DNA of 64,000 nucleotides from Mycobacteroides sp. LB1 (GCF_013449725.1 NZ_JACCFF010000002.1:186001-250000); one strand, 5' to 3'. Positions 52,645 through 61,810 are shown, counted from the stretch's first letter. Notes: generated by a model from the sequence alone, not told the origin. Numbers and translations are program-made.

Positions 52645-53973
52645 TCAGACTAGGTCTGGGATGAGCCGGTCGGGGTGGTGGTGGGTGTTGGTGGTTGGCT
52701 CTCCGAATTGGAGGTGTGGTGGTGGTGTCCATTTGGTGGTGCCGTCGCGTTGTTTTTGGGTGGTCCAGCCGTTGTTGAGGAGTCGGTGGTGTGGTGCGCA
52801 GGCGAAGGTGAGGTTGTCGATGTTGGTGGGGCCGCCGGTGGCCCATTCGTTGATGTGGTGGACCTGGCACAGGTAGCCGGGGATAGTGCATTCGGGGTGG
52901 GTGCAGCCGCGGTCTTTGGCGTGCAGCACGATCCGCTGATCGGCCGATGCGATGCGTTTGGTGCGTCCGAGATACAACGGTCGTCCGTCGTCGTCGACGA
53001 TGCTCAGGTAGTGGTGGGCGTGAGTAGCCATCCGGATCACATCGCGCATCGGTAGCAGGGTGCCGCCGCCGCTAACGCCAACACCTGCTGCTGATTCCAG
53101 TTCGGTCAAGGTGGTGGTGACCACGACGGTGACCGGTAAGCCGTGGTGGGAGCCGAGTGCTCCGGAGGCGAGGGTGGATCGCAGCACCGCGCGCAGGGCG
53201 TCGTGGCTGCGTTGGGCGTTGGTGCGGCGATCTTGTTCGGCAGCCTCGGGTGCGGGTTCCCCGTCCACGAGGGGGCTTTCATCGGTGGGGTTGCACATGC
53301 CGGGGGCGGCGAGCTTGGAGAACACGGCATCGAGGTAGGCGCGGGTTTCCGGATCCAACAGACCCGAGATCGCCGACATCCCGTCAAAGCCCTGTCGCCC
53401 GATCGTCACCCCGCGGCGCCGGGCGCGGTCCACATCGGAGAACTCGCCGTCGGGATTCAACAACGCCATCATCCGCTCGGCCGCGATCCGCAACGACTCG
53501 GGACCGAACCGGGCCGCCAACACGGCGAGCTGTTCTTCGGCGGCCTCGCGGGTCGGCATGTCGACCAGCACCGGCAGCCGATCAAAAAACGAGCGCACAA
53601 TCCGGACGTGTTCCTCACCGACCTCACCCCGACCGAAAGCCTCGGCCACATTCGGTAGCACCGGTTCTAGCCGCTCCCCGGTCAACGCACGCCGCGGGGC
53701 CAGTTGCTGCGCGTCGGCGATCCGGCGCCGGGCCGCACCCCTGCCGATATGCAGCCGTCGCGCAATCACCTCCGAATACGAAGTGCCGCCCAGCTGCACC
53801 GGGGAGGCCTGGATTGTCACCGCGGGAACCAAACCCAACCCCTTGGCAGACAACCGACGCTGCACCACCTCCAACCGCGCCATCACCGCCAACGCCTCAA
53901 CGGCAGTCAGCTCCTCAACCGACTCAGCACAAAAGGCATCGGCCGCCGCCTCCAACACCCCAATCGAACTCAT
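52645..53973 (-). CDS. DUF222/HNH endonuclease-domain protein (13E12-like)
   Basis: 442 residues. N-terminal DUF222 region (1-300) with EELTAVEALAVMARLEVVQRR and ARRRGVTIGRQGFDGMSAISGLLDPETRAYLDAVF, and a C-terminal HNH nuclease domain with DRGCTHPECTIP, CQVHHINEW and APHHRLLNNGW, so the metal-binding Cys and His residues are intact. These proteins are multicopy in mycobacteria and related to the REP13E12 elements of M. tuberculosis. The 3' third has a strong strand bias (pyrimidine-rich coding strand, Thr/His/Pro-rich C-terminus). No flanking repeats found. Confidence 0.9.
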   Translation of the reverse strand: MSSIGVLEAAADAFCAESVEELTAVEALAVMARLEVVQRRLSAKGLGLVPAVTIQASPVQLGGTSYSEVIARRLHIGRGAARRRIADAQQLAPRRALTGERLEPVLPNVAEAFGRGEVGEEHVRIVRSFFDRLPVLVDMPTREAAEEQLAVLAARFGPESLRIAAERMMALLNPDGEFSDVDRARRRGVTIGRQGFDGMSAISGLLDPETRAYLDAVFSKLAAPGMCNPTDESPLVDGEPAPEAAEQDRRTNAQRSHDALRAVLRSTLASGALGSHHGLPVTVVVTTTLTELESAAGVGVSGGGTLLPMRDVIRMATHAHHYLSIVDDDGRPLYLGRTKRIASADQRIVLHAKDRGCTHPECTIPGYLCQVHHINEWATGGPTNIDNLTFACAPHHRLLNNGWTTQKQRDGTTKWTPPPHLQFGEPTTNTHHHPDRLIPDLV

Positions 53974-54047
53974 GTTCGAATAGTAACGGCACCCACCGAC
54001 AAGTCCTCAATGCCTGTGACACCAGAAGCCAAAGTGGCACAAGTGAT

Positions 54048-54405
54048 TCAGCGCAACTGCACGACGTCGAACCGATTCCCTTCGGGATCCTCCAAGGTGA
54101 CGAAATCGGCACCGTCCGGGCGTGTCCAGTCGATCCGAGTCGCCCCGAGTTCTATGAGCCGTTCCACTTCGCCGGGCTGGTCATGCGTGTAGAGGTCCAG
54201 GTGAGTGCGCGGCGGTGTTGGTACTACCGAGTGGCGCTCATCCAGTGAGAGATTGGGACCAGCGCCGGTACGCGGTCTCAGCACCACCCAGTCCTCACTC
54301 GGCGCTTCCCGCGGCGTTGTAGTCCAACGCCGTCGACCAGAACGCCATCTGGCGCTGTAGGTCGTCGACCCGCAGCACGATCGCACCGATACAGAGGTCC
54401 GTCAT
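54048..54405 (-). pseudogene. Frameshifted VOC-family (glyoxalase-fold) gene
   Basis: The N-terminal half starts at the ATG at 54405 (MTDLCIGAIVLRVDDLQRQM...STALDY) and runs into a stop after about 36 residues. The C-terminal half (REAPSEDWVVLRPRTGAGPN to DPEGNRFDVVQLR, stop at 54048) is in another frame. Removing one A/T base from the pair at 54317-54318 joins both into an unbroken protein of about 118 residues with the order expected for a VOC protein. Either a true single-base insertion or a sequencing error. The ATG overlaps the SRPBCC stop (ATGA). Confidence 0.85.
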
Positions 54406-54905
54406 ACCTTCATACTGACAGCATCGGCGAGCCTGTCCAACGTTTCCTCCATGGCGCGGCGGTTGACGGCGGGGAACCGGGCCAATTCGAGCAGCCATGG
54501 CGCGATATTCGTTGAGTAGTCGAAGGTTTCGCGCACCAACGTTCGCTCGTCCGTCAATGGTTCCAGCTCGTAACGCCATATGTGCCTGCCGAAGTTTCGC
54601 CAGGCGATACGGCGTGGCTCTTCGAACTCTCTCACGACGTTGGTGAGCCGACCGTGATGCGTGAGCGCAACCATCACCTGAACGAGGGAGGAGGGAGCCA
54701 GATTGGGCAGCCGTGTACGCATGCCCATGGTGAACTTCGCGCCGAGATAGAGCCGAGCGGGCGCGTCAAGCACGGGATCCTGCACCGCACCGGTGCCGTC
54801 TATCACGGTATGGCCCGCCGGATCGGCGAGCAGGTCGAAAATCCGTTGCGCGTTGGCGTCGATGACCCGCTCGACGACTACCTTGCGGTCCCTGGCTTGC
54901 ATCAT
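54402..54905 (-). CDS. SRPBCC-family (polyketide cyclase/lipid transport-like) protein
   Basis: 167 residues from the ATG at 54905 (the next codon is also ATG). VVVERVIDANAQRIFDLLADPAGH at the start, then WRNFGRHIWRYELEPLTDERTLVRETFDYS, the usual START-like/SRPBCC pattern. Binds a hydrophobic ligand in a deep cavity; the enzyme role is unknown. The gene begins 3 bp from a large palindrome shared with the divergent MarR gene, so it is probably the MarR target, followed by the broken VOC gene. Confidence 0.85.
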   Translation of the reverse strand: MMQARDRKVVVERVIDANAQRIFDLLADPAGHTVIDGTGAVQDPVLDAPARLYLGAKFTMGMRTRLPNLAPSSLVQVMVALTHHGRLTNVVREFEEPRRIAWRNFGRHIWRYELEPLTDERTLVRETFDYSTNIAPWLLELARFPAVNRRAMEETLDRLADAVSMKV

Positions 54906-54907
54906 GC

Positions 54908-54939
54908 GATAAATCATATGCACATGCATATGATTTATC
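54908..54939. promoter_or_regulatory. 32-bp palindrome between SRPBCC and MarR genes
   Basis: Two 15-bp arms (54908-54922 and 54925-54939) are perfect inverted repeats around a 2-bp centre, with the cores CATATGCA and TGCATATG. The element is AT-rich in a GC-rich genome, 3 bp from the SRPBCC start and 38 bp from the likely MarR start. Best explained as the MarR operator covering both promoters. Confidence 0.8.
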
Positions 54940-54977
54940 AAGAATATGATCAGCGATGGTCGGCTATTGTGTTGTCC

Positions 54978-55433
54978 GTGGCGCAACAGACACCAGAAGG
55001 CCGGCCGGACCTCGCGGCATTAGTGGTCCCGCTCGGCCGATCGTTGACGCGTGCGGAACTACCGCACCTGGAGAAGCACGGCCTGACCATGTGGGCCTAC
55101 ATCGTGTTGACGGCACTGAGGGACAACGAGGCGAGCAGCCAAGCCAGTCTGGCCGACGCCATCGGCGCCGACCGCACGCGCATCATCGCAGTGTTCGACG
55201 ATCTGCAGAATCGAAAGATGATCAATCGCCAGCCCGACCCCGGTGACCGGCGAAGCAATCTGTTGTCGTTGACCGCCAGCGGTCGGAAAACCGTTGCGGC
55301 GGCACAGAAAGCGATTCAAGACAACGAAAAGCGAATACTGGCCGGAGTGTCTTCGGCGGATCGCGATGCGTTCCTTCGGGTCCTGAGACACCTAGCAGAG
55401 CTTGGCGATTCGGAGATCGCCCCGACAGTTTAA
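54978..55433 (+). CDS. MarR-family transcriptional regulator
   Basis: 151 residues from the GTG at 54978; longer in-frame starts reach into the palindrome. Winged-helix domain: LEKHGLTMWAYIVLTALRDNEASSQASLADAIGADRTRIIAVFDDLQNRKMINRQPDPGDRRSNLLSLTASGRK, with the D-x-R-x wing typical of MarR. Expected to bind the 32-bp palindrome as a dimer and release it on ligand binding, controlling itself and the SRPBCC-VOC pair. Confidence 0.92.
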   Translation: MAQQTPEGRPDLAALVVPLGRSLTRAELPHLEKHGLTMWAYIVLTALRDNEASSQASLADAIGADRTRIIAVFDDLQNRKMINRQPDPGDRRSNLLSLTASGRKTVAAAQKAIQDNEKRILAGVSSADRDAFLRVLRHLAELGDSEIAPTV

Positions 55434-55445
55434 GGCGGCCAGGGT

Positions 55446-56927
55446 TCAGGCGGCCGAGGACACGGCCTTCGACTTGGCTGCGCCGAATCGCATGTTTTCA
55501 TCCATTCGGTCACGGTGGAACGCAAGGACATCCAGCACATAGTTGTGTCGGATGGCCCATGGACCCTTCACTCCCGAACGGGGCATGTGGTCCTCGCCGC
55601 GGCTGACATAGCCCGATGACAGGTTGAAGAACGGGCGCGCTTCAAGCTCCTCGCCATGTCGGTCTGGATACGCATGGGTGTAACCACGGCTGTCCATATA
55701 GTCGAGAAGCCGCACGACGGCCCGTGCGCTCAGATCGGCGCGCAGAGTCCACGACGCATTGGTGTAGCCGACGCTCCATGCGGCGTTCGGCACCCCCTCG
55801 ATCAGATATCCCTTGTAGATGAACCGATTCGGAGAATCGACCGGGGTGCCGTCCACGCTCAATGCGATACCGCCGAATATCTGAAGGTTGAGACCGGTTG
55901 CGGTAATGATCACATCGGCGCGCAGTTCCTCGCCGGATCCTAACCGGATGCCCGATGGTGTGAAGGAGTCGATGGTGTCGGTGACCATGCGGACACCGCC
56001 GGCACTGATGGCCTCAAAGAGATCCCCGTCGGTATCGGCGCATACGCGTTGATCCCAGGGGTTGTAGCGCGGCTTGAAATGAACGTCTACCGGGTAGTCG
56101 GCGGGTAGCAACTTGGAGATCCGCCGTCTGATGAACCATTTGGCAAATCCGGGCGCCCGACGACAGACGTGATACATCATCCAGCTGAATCCGCCCAGCC
56201 AGATGCGCGCAAAGTGCTGAACAGTATTGGCCGGTAACACTTTTCGGACGACGCTAACGATCGGATCAGCCCGACTGATGGGGTAGACGTAGCTCGGGGA
56301 GCGCTGCAACATGCTCACCTTCGCGCCCGCGCGCGCCAATGAGGGCACCAGGGTGATGGCCGTCGCGCCGCTGCCGATAACCGTTATCTGTTTACCCGCG
56401 CAGTCCAGATCCTCCGGCCAATGCTGGGGATGGATCAGCTGCCCGGAGAAGTCGTCGATCCCCGGGAATTCGGGGGTGTAGCCGTCGTCGTAGTTGTAGT
56501 AGCCGGTGCACAGATACAGGAATCGGGCTTGATAGGTCGTCGGTCCCGTCGGGGTGTCCACCCGCACCGTCCAGGTATCGGTATCGGTACGGAAATCGGC
56601 GCCGGTGACCTTGGCGGAGAAGGTGATCTGGCTGTCGATGCCGTAATCCCGGGCGGCATGCTCAAGGTAGTCGCGGATATCGGCCCCGTCGGCGATGGTG
56701 TTGCGTTCATGCCAGGGGTGATATCCGAAGCTGAGCGTGTAGATATCGCTATCGGAGCGAATTCCCGGGTATCGGAACAGATCCCAGGTTCCTCCGATAC
56801 GTTCGCGGCCTTCGACGATGTGGAAGCTGCGGCCCGCCGCGCTCAGCCGGACGGCGGCATTGACGCCGGATATCCCAGCACCCACGATGAGGACGTCTAG
56901 CAGGGCGTTTTCTGCAGTGTCGGACAT
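55446..56927 (-). CDS. Flavin-containing/Baeyer-Villiger-type monooxygenase (EthA-like)
   Basis: 493 residues. FAD motif IVGAGISGVNAAVRL near residue 14, the Baeyer-Villiger fingerprint FSGQLIHPQHWP near 159 and the second nucleotide motif ITVIGSGATAITL near 180. In mycobacteria such enzymes include EthA, which activates ethionamide, and several homologues of unknown substrate. The C-terminal part (RPFFNLSSGYVSRGEDHMPRSG) is typical of this group. No dedicated regulator is next to it. Confidence 0.9.
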   Translation of the reverse strand: MSDTAENALLDVLIVGAGISGVNAAVRLSAAGRSFHIVEGRERIGGTWDLFRYPGIRSDSDIYTLSFGYHPWHERNTIADGADIRDYLEHAARDYGIDSQITFSAKVTGADFRTDTDTWTVRVDTPTGPTTYQARFLYLCTGYYNYDDGYTPEFPGIDDFSGQLIHPQHWPEDLDCAGKQITVIGSGATAITLVPSLARAGAKVSMLQRSPSYVYPISRADPIVSVVRKVLPANTVQHFARIWLGGFSWMMYHVCRRAPGFAKWFIRRRISKLLPADYPVDVHFKPRYNPWDQRVCADTDGDLFEAISAGGVRMVTDTIDSFTPSGIRLGSGEELRADVIITATGLNLQIFGGIALSVDGTPVDSPNRFIYKGYLIEGVPNAAWSVGYTNASWTLRADLSARAVVRLLDYMDSRGYTHAYPDRHGEELEARPFFNLSSGYVSRGEDHMPRSGVKGPWAIRHNYVLDVLAFHRDRMDENMRFGAAKSKAVSSAA

Positions 56928-56960
56928 GATTCTCCTGATCGCCGTTGACCTCTGATCACG

Positions 56961-58124
56961 CTACCCCGTGAAGGGTGCGCGGTATCCCGAGAGTGCTTGC
57001 AAGACCGGCGCGCCAGCCCGAGCGGCCATGACCCCATACGCCTCCTCGGTCTGCATTTCGACGTCTCGCGGGTCGCGGGAACCGCGTTCGATGCGATCGC
57101 GGACGAATGCCAGCTCCACAACCTGCGCCGCGAAGTTCTTCACCGCGGATCCACTGGGAGGCCCACCGATTCGTTTGGCCTCGGCAATGGCGTGCTTGCG
57201 ATCCTTGAGTGAGCCCAGCCAGGTGGCCTCATTGGGAGTGACCAGTCCGGCAGCCACCATGCCGGGCAGCTTCTCTGCGACAACGCGCTGCTCCTTACGG
57301 CGGCTGCGTACTCCGACCACGATCATCAGCACAAATATCGGCACCATCCATAGCGCGTACACCGCGAGGTACCCCTCGAACCCGAGGAAGGACGAGCCGT
57401 TCCAGAGGCCGTGCATGAACACCGCCGCGAGGTAGCCGACCGCGATGCAGAAGAACTTGGCGAAAGCACTGCGTTGCTGCAGGGCGTAGTAGATGCCGAT
57501 TCCGGTCATGGTGGTGAACAGCGAGTGGGCGAATGGGCCTAAGCCCAGCCGCAGTATCGCGGTGAGGAGCGATTGACCGACAGTGTTGCCGCTGCCGATG
57601 TAAGCGATGTCTTCCAGCCATGCGAACCCGGCGGCCGTGATGCCCGCGTAAACCAGGCAATCGGTGAGCGAGTTGAGTTCCCGGCGGCGGCTGCCTGTCA
57701 ACATGAGCAGCAAAAATGCGCCCTTGGCGGCCTCTTCGATGAATGGTGCGCGGATTGCGATCGACGAAAAGCTGGTACCGCCTTGTGGGTCGAGGACAGA
57801 GCCGAAGGCCAGTTCGAGCGCGACCGAGACGACGACGGCCAGTGACGCGCCCCAGACGAAGGCGAGCACGAGCAGTCTTGAGGGCTCCGGTTCCCACCGA
57901 TCCAGCCAGAGATAGGAGAGGACGACGACACCGATCGCGATGCTCGAGAGGACCAGCCCGATCGTCGCGCCGACAACGTTGGAGGCCAGCAGTCCGATGA
58001 TGATCAACCCCGTCACCAGGGCAAGCACGATAATGAGAGCGATCGGTGCCCCCACCTTCCTGATCCGCTGGGGGAATCCGGGCATGGGCGGCATGGGTGC
58101 AGGCGCGGGTGCGTAGGACACCAC
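56961..58124 (-). CDS. PrsW-type membrane protease
   Basis: 387 residues from a GTG at 58124 (58121 is an equal alternative). A short proline-rich N-terminus, about eight helices, then a cytoplasmic C-terminal part of about 120 residues. PrsW/CAAX-like active-site elements: APFIEEAAKG (Glu-Glu), GFAWLEDIAYI (Glu), LGPFAHSLFTTMTG (His) and AVFMHGLWNGSS (His, Asn). PrsW in Bacillus cleaves an anti-sigma factor; the target here is unknown. Confidence 0.88.
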   Translation of the reverse strand: MVSYAPAPAPMPPMPGFPQRIRKVGAPIALIIVLALVTGLIIIGLLASNVVGATIGLVLSSIAIGVVVLSYLWLDRWEPEPSRLLVLAFVWGASLAVVVSVALELAFGSVLDPQGGTSFSSIAIRAPFIEEAAKGAFLLLMLTGSRRRELNSLTDCLVYAGITAAGFAWLEDIAYIGSGNTVGQSLLTAILRLGLGPFAHSLFTTMTGIGIYYALQQRSAFAKFFCIAVGYLAAVFMHGLWNGSSFLGFEGYLAVYALWMVPIFVLMIVVGVRSRRKEQRVVAEKLPGMVAAGLVTPNEATWLGSLKDRKHAIAEAKRIGGPPSGSAVKNFAAQVVELAFVRDRIERGSRDPRDVEMQTEEAYGVMAARAGAPVLQALSGYRAPFTG

Positions 58125-58268
58125 CGAAGAGTAGCGGCGAGTGCACGCTCGGGAGCGGTAACCAGCTGGTGTAAACACCTACCGCGACGACCGGGTTTGT
58201 GCTGGTGGAGGGCAGTCGAGTAAGGTAAAGCGCATCTCTGCCGCAACATGCGGAGGTACCAGCACGCC

Positions 58269-58288
58269 CACAGCTAAAGCTAGCTGTG
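58269..58288 (+). promoter_or_regulatory. Hairpin in the rpsA leader
   Basis: CACAGCTA (58269-58276) pairs perfectly with TAGCTGTG (58281-58288) around AAGC, about 45 bp before the rpsA ATG. It could be an S1-binding autoregulatory structure, since rpsA expression is autoregulated in other bacteria, or part of the promoter region. Confidence 0.4.
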
Positions 58289-58333
58289 CCAGATCTGTCC
58301 CTACTACACAACTTGTCCGGAGCAACCCCACAC

Positions 58334-59779
58334 ATGCCAAGTCCTACCGTCACCTCGCCCCAAGTAGCCATCAACGACATTGGCTCGGCCGAGGATTTTC
58401 TCGCTGCTATCGACAAGACGATCAAGTACTTCAACGATGGCGACATCGTCGAAGGCACCATCGTCAAGGTTGACCGCGACGAAGTTCTTCTAGACATCGG
58501 TTACAAGACCGAAGGTGTCATCCCCTCCCGCGAGCTCTCGATCAAGCACGATGTCGACCCCAACGAGGTCGTTTCCGTGGGCGATGAGATCGAGGCCCTG
58601 GTCCTCACCAAGGAGGACAAGGAAGGTCGCCTGATCCTGTCCAAGAAGCGTGCTCAGTACGAGCGCGCGTGGGGCACGATCGAGGAACTCAAGGAGAAGG
58701 ACGAGGCCGTCAAGGGCACCGTCATCGAGGTCGTCAAGGGCGGCCTGATCCTCGACATCGGCCTGCGCGGCTTCCTGCCCGCGTCGCTGGTCGAGATGCG
58801 TCGTGTCCGCGATCTGCAGCCGTACATCGGCAAGGAGATCGAGGCCAAGATCATCGAGCTCGACCGTAACCGAAACAACGTGGTGCTGAGCCGCCGCGCC
58901 TGGCTGGAGCAGACCCAGTCCGAGGTGCGCAGCGAGTTCCTGAACCAGCTCACCAAGGGAGCCATCCGCAAGGGTGTCGTGTCCTCGATCGTCAACTTCG
59001 GCGCCTTCGTCGATCTCGGTGGGGTTGACGGCCTGGTGCACGTTTCGGAGCTGTCCTGGAAGCACATCGACCACCCGTCCGAGGTCGTCACGGTGGGCGA
59101 CGAGGTCACCGTCGAGGTGCTCGACGTCGATATGGATCGCGAGCGGGTTTCCTTGTCACTCAAGGCAACTCAGGAAGATCCGTGGCGCCACTTCGCGCGC
59201 ACCCACGCGATCGGCCAGATTGTGCCGGGCAAGGTCACCAAGCTGGTGCCGTTCGGCGCCTTCGTCCGCGTCGAAGAGGGCATCGAAGGTCTGGTGCACA
59301 TCTCCGAGCTGTCCGAGCGCCACGTCGAGGTGCCGGATCAGGTTGTCGGCGTCGGCGATGACGCGATGGTCAAGGTCATCGACATCGACCTGGAGCGTCG
59401 CCGCATCTCGCTGAGCCTCAAGCAGGCCAACGAGGACTACACCGAGGAGTTCGACCCGTCGAAGTACGGCATGGCCGACAGCTACGACGACGCGGGCAAC
59501 TACATCTTCCCGGAGGGCTTCGACGCCGAGACCAACGAATGGCTCGAGGGTCACGACAAGGAGCGCTCCGAATGGGAGGCCCGGTACGCCGAGGCCGAGC
59601 GTCGTCACAAGATGCACACCACTCAGATGGAGAAGTCCGCTGCCGCTGCCGAGGCAGAGGCCTCGGCAGCGTCCTCGAGCAGCTCCTCGCGGTCCGAGGA
59701 TTCGGCTCCGCAGGGTGGCTCGCTCGCCGGCGACGCGCAGCTCGCTGCGCTGCGCGAGAAGCTGGCAGGCAACGCGTAA
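58334..59779 (+). CDS. rpsA: 30S ribosomal protein S1
   Basis: 481 residues from the ATG at 58334 (MPSPTVTSPQVAINDIG), the length known for mycobacterial RpsA; a GTG at 58286 in frame is less likely. Four S1 RNA-binding repeats: about 35-105, 122-190, 207-277 and 294-364, with KGVVSSIVNFGAFVDLGGVDGLVHVSELSW as the clearest. The C-terminal 110 residues are acidic and low-complexity, with SSSSSSR near the end. Binds mRNA at the ribosome and has been linked to trans-translation. Confidence 0.97.
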   Translation: MPSPTVTSPQVAINDIGSAEDFLAAIDKTIKYFNDGDIVEGTIVKVDRDEVLLDIGYKTEGVIPSRELSIKHDVDPNEVVSVGDEIEALVLTKEDKEGRLILSKKRAQYERAWGTIEELKEKDEAVKGTVIEVVKGGLILDIGLRGFLPASLVEMRRVRDLQPYIGKEIEAKIIELDRNRNNVVLSRRAWLEQTQSEVRSEFLNQLTKGAIRKGVVSSIVNFGAFVDLGGVDGLVHVSELSWKHIDHPSEVVTVGDEVTVEVLDVDMDRERVSLSLKATQEDPWRHFARTHAIGQIVPGKVTKLVPFGAFVRVEEGIEGLVHISELSERHVEVPDQVVGVGDDAMVKVIDIDLERRRISLSLKQANEDYTEEFDPSKYGMADSYDDAGNYIFPEGFDAETNEWLEGHDKERSEWEARYAEAERRHKMHTTQMEKSAAAAEAEASAASSSSSSRSEDSAPQGGSLAGDAQLAALREKLAGNA

Positions 59780-59794
59780 TTCAGCTGTAGACAA

Positions 59795-59829
59795 AGAGGG
59801 GCCCCGGTCATTGCGACCGGGGCCCCTTT
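59795..59829 (+). terminator. Strong intrinsic terminator after rpsA
   Basis: A 13-bp perfect stem (59797-59809 with 59815-59827), loop ATTGC, GC-rich (GGGGCCCC core), followed by TTTC. It lies 17 bp after the rpsA stop and ends that transcript before coaE. Confidence 0.9.
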
Positions 59830-59946
59830 CCTATGCACCAAAAGCCCGGAATCACGTTGCCGCGAAGCGCTTTCCACCCATGACCACAGGTGGACTCGCC
59901 GGTGCTGGTGATCAGGCGACGCGGACGCTGTGACAGACTGCCCCAC

Positions 59947-61134
59947 ATGTTGCGGATCGGTCTGACCGGCGGGATCGGTGCGGGGAAGTCCACGGTGTCA
60001 CGGACACTCGCCGAATGCGGTGCCTTCATCGTCGACAGCGATGTCATCGCGCGTGAGGTGGTGGAACCGGGAACCCGCGGGCTGGCGGCGCTGGTCGAGG
60101 CATTCGGGGATTCGATCCTGCGACCCGACGGTGCTCTCGATCGCCCCGCGCTTGCAGCGATTGCCTTCAGCGATGATGAGCATCGAGCCACGCTCAACGG
60201 GATTGTGCACCCGTTGGTGGGTGCACGTCGGGCAGAGTTGATGGCCTCGGCGGGGGCTGACACCGTTGTGGTGGAGGATATTCCGCTGCTCACCGAGAAC
60301 TCGCTCGCGCCGTTCTATCACCTGGTCCTGATGGCGCATGCGGATGCGGAAACGCGAGTGCGGCGCCTGGTCGCTCACCGTGGGATGGACGAGAAGGACG
60401 CCCGTGCACGTATTGGCGCCCAAGCCACCGAGGAACAACGCCGCGCCATCGCCGATGTGTGGCTGGACAATTCGGGTGACCCCGAGACATTGGCGCAGAC
60501 GGTACGCGGCCTGTGGGCCGAGCGGCTCTTGCCGTATGCGCACAACCTACGCACACGGCAGCGGGCACAGTGGGAACCGGTGCTGGCGCCCGCCGATCCC
60601 AGTTGGCCGACACAGGCACAGCGTGCAATAAACCGGATCGCAGTGGCCTGCGGTTCGAAGGCGCTGCGGATAGATCATGTCGGCTCGACCGCCGTGCCCG
60701 GATTGGATGCCAAGGATGTTATCGATATCCAGGTAACCGTCGAGTCCCTCGAGGTGGCCGATGCACTGGCTGATCCCTTGGCCGATATCGGGCTGCCGCC
60801 GATTGCGGGTATCACCACAGATGACCCGCATGACACCGAGACCGCCAAATGGGGCAAGCGAATTCACGCCGCCGCCGATCCGGGGCGTGCGGCGCTGGTG
60901 CATGTACGAGTGGACGGGTGGCCGGGTCAGCGATTCGCTCTGATTTTCCGGGATTGGCTGCGCGCGGATCAACAGGCGCGGGCCGAATACCTTTCAGTCA
61001 AACAAGCGGCCGAGCACGCAGCTGCTGCGGTCGACGGTGATCCCGCCGCCTACGTGGATGCCAAGGAACCCTGGTTCGCACGGGCGTATCCGCGCGCACT
61101 GGCGTGGGCGGCCGAGACCGGATGGACCGCCTGA
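59947..61134 (+). CDS. coaE: Dephospho-CoA kinase fused to a GrpB/UPF0157 domain
   Basis: 395 residues from the ATG at 59947. Residues 1-200: kinase with P-loop GLTGGIGAGKST, DSDVIAREVV and HPLVGARR, catalysing the last step of CoA synthesis. Residues 210-395: UPF0157/GrpB domain (nucleotidyltransferase-like) with DHVGSTAVPGLDAKDVIDIQV and FALIFRDWLRAD. This fusion is the mycobacterial form; the second domain is reported to influence folding or activity of the kinase. Confidence 0.95.
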   Translation: MLRIGLTGGIGAGKSTVSRTLAECGAFIVDSDVIAREVVEPGTRGLAALVEAFGDSILRPDGALDRPALAAIAFSDDEHRATLNGIVHPLVGARRAELMASAGADTVVVEDIPLLTENSLAPFYHLVLMAHADAETRVRRLVAHRGMDEKDARARIGAQATEEQRRAIADVWLDNSGDPETLAQTVRGLWAERLLPYAHNLRTRQRAQWEPVLAPADPSWPTQAQRAINRIAVACGSKALRIDHVGSTAVPGLDAKDVIDIQVTVESLEVADALADPLADIGLPPIAGITTDDPHDTETAKWGKRIHAAADPGRAALVHVRVDGWPGQRFALIFRDWLRADQQARAEYLSVKQAAEHAAAAVDGDPAAYVDAKEPWFARAYPRALAWAAETGWTA

Positions 61135-61144
61135 GCGGCCGGCT

Positions 61145-61810
61145 TCAGCGCGCCTGCGCGACGATTCCGATACACGTCGCTGTCAAGAGCCTGGTCAACG
61201 CCGGTTCGAAGTCGAGATTCCAGTCTGGCGGGACACCGGGTTCACTCTGGTAGTCGTGCTCGAGCCCCTCCGGAGGATGGGATACCTGCCAGAGCATCGC
61301 AGCGAGCGAGAAGGCGGCCACCAGGATGTCCAGTGAACCCGTACGACCGATTTCGGGGAGGCTGCGTTCGATCGATTCGGCGATCGAAATCACGGCGGCG
61401 TTGCTGATCTGCTTGACCTCGGCGACGCGCTCGACATCTACCTCGTGTTCGAGGTGCAGATGCAGGTTCGCCAGCAGATCACAAAACAGGGGATCGTCTA
61501 CCAGGCCGTGAGCGAGCGCTTCGGCGACACCGGCAGCGGAGCCGCGTCCTGGTACATCAAGCGAGGCACGCACCGTGTCTGACCAGCGGGTCCAACCTTC
61601 GGCGGCCAGGTGCAGCAGCACTTCCTTGTGGGAGCTGAAGTAGCGCCGAACCGCGGAGTAGTGCACCCCGGCGCGATTGGCGACCGCGGTCAGCGTCACC
61701 GAGGTGACACCGGATTCCACAGCCATCGAGCGTGCGGCTTCCACAATCGCCGCCGCCCGCTGACGCTTCTTTTCGTCGGTGCGGGCGCGCTGGAATGTCA
61801 GTTGCGCCAC
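61145..61810 (-). CDS. TetR-family regulator
   Basis: 221 residues from a GTG at 61810 (GTG at 61828 would add six). N-terminal helix-turn-helix: RQRAAAIVEAARSMAVESGVTSVTLTAVANRAGVHYSAVRRYFSSHKEVLLHLAAEGW, typical TetR/AcrR. The C-terminal ligand domain is individual, with DDPLFCDLLANLHLHLEHEVD. Divergent from the mmpS-mmpL pair; inverted repeats in between suggest it represses that pump and itself. Confidence 0.92.
   Translation of the reverse strand: MAQLTFQRARTDEKKRQRAAAIVEAARSMAVESGVTSVTLTAVANRAGVHYSAVRRYFSSHKEVLLHLAAEGWTRWSDTVRASLDVPGRGSAAGVAEALAHGLVDDPLFCDLLANLHLHLEHEVDVERVAEVKQISNAAVISIAESIERSLPEIGRTGSLDILVAAFSLAAMLWQVSHPPEGLEHDYQSEPGVPPDWNLDFEPALTRLLTATCIGIVAQAR

Noticed and set aside
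52645..53973. DUF222-HNH gene as part of an intact mobile element
   Set aside because: No inverted repeats, target duplication, integrase or second element gene found on either side; kept as a single gene.
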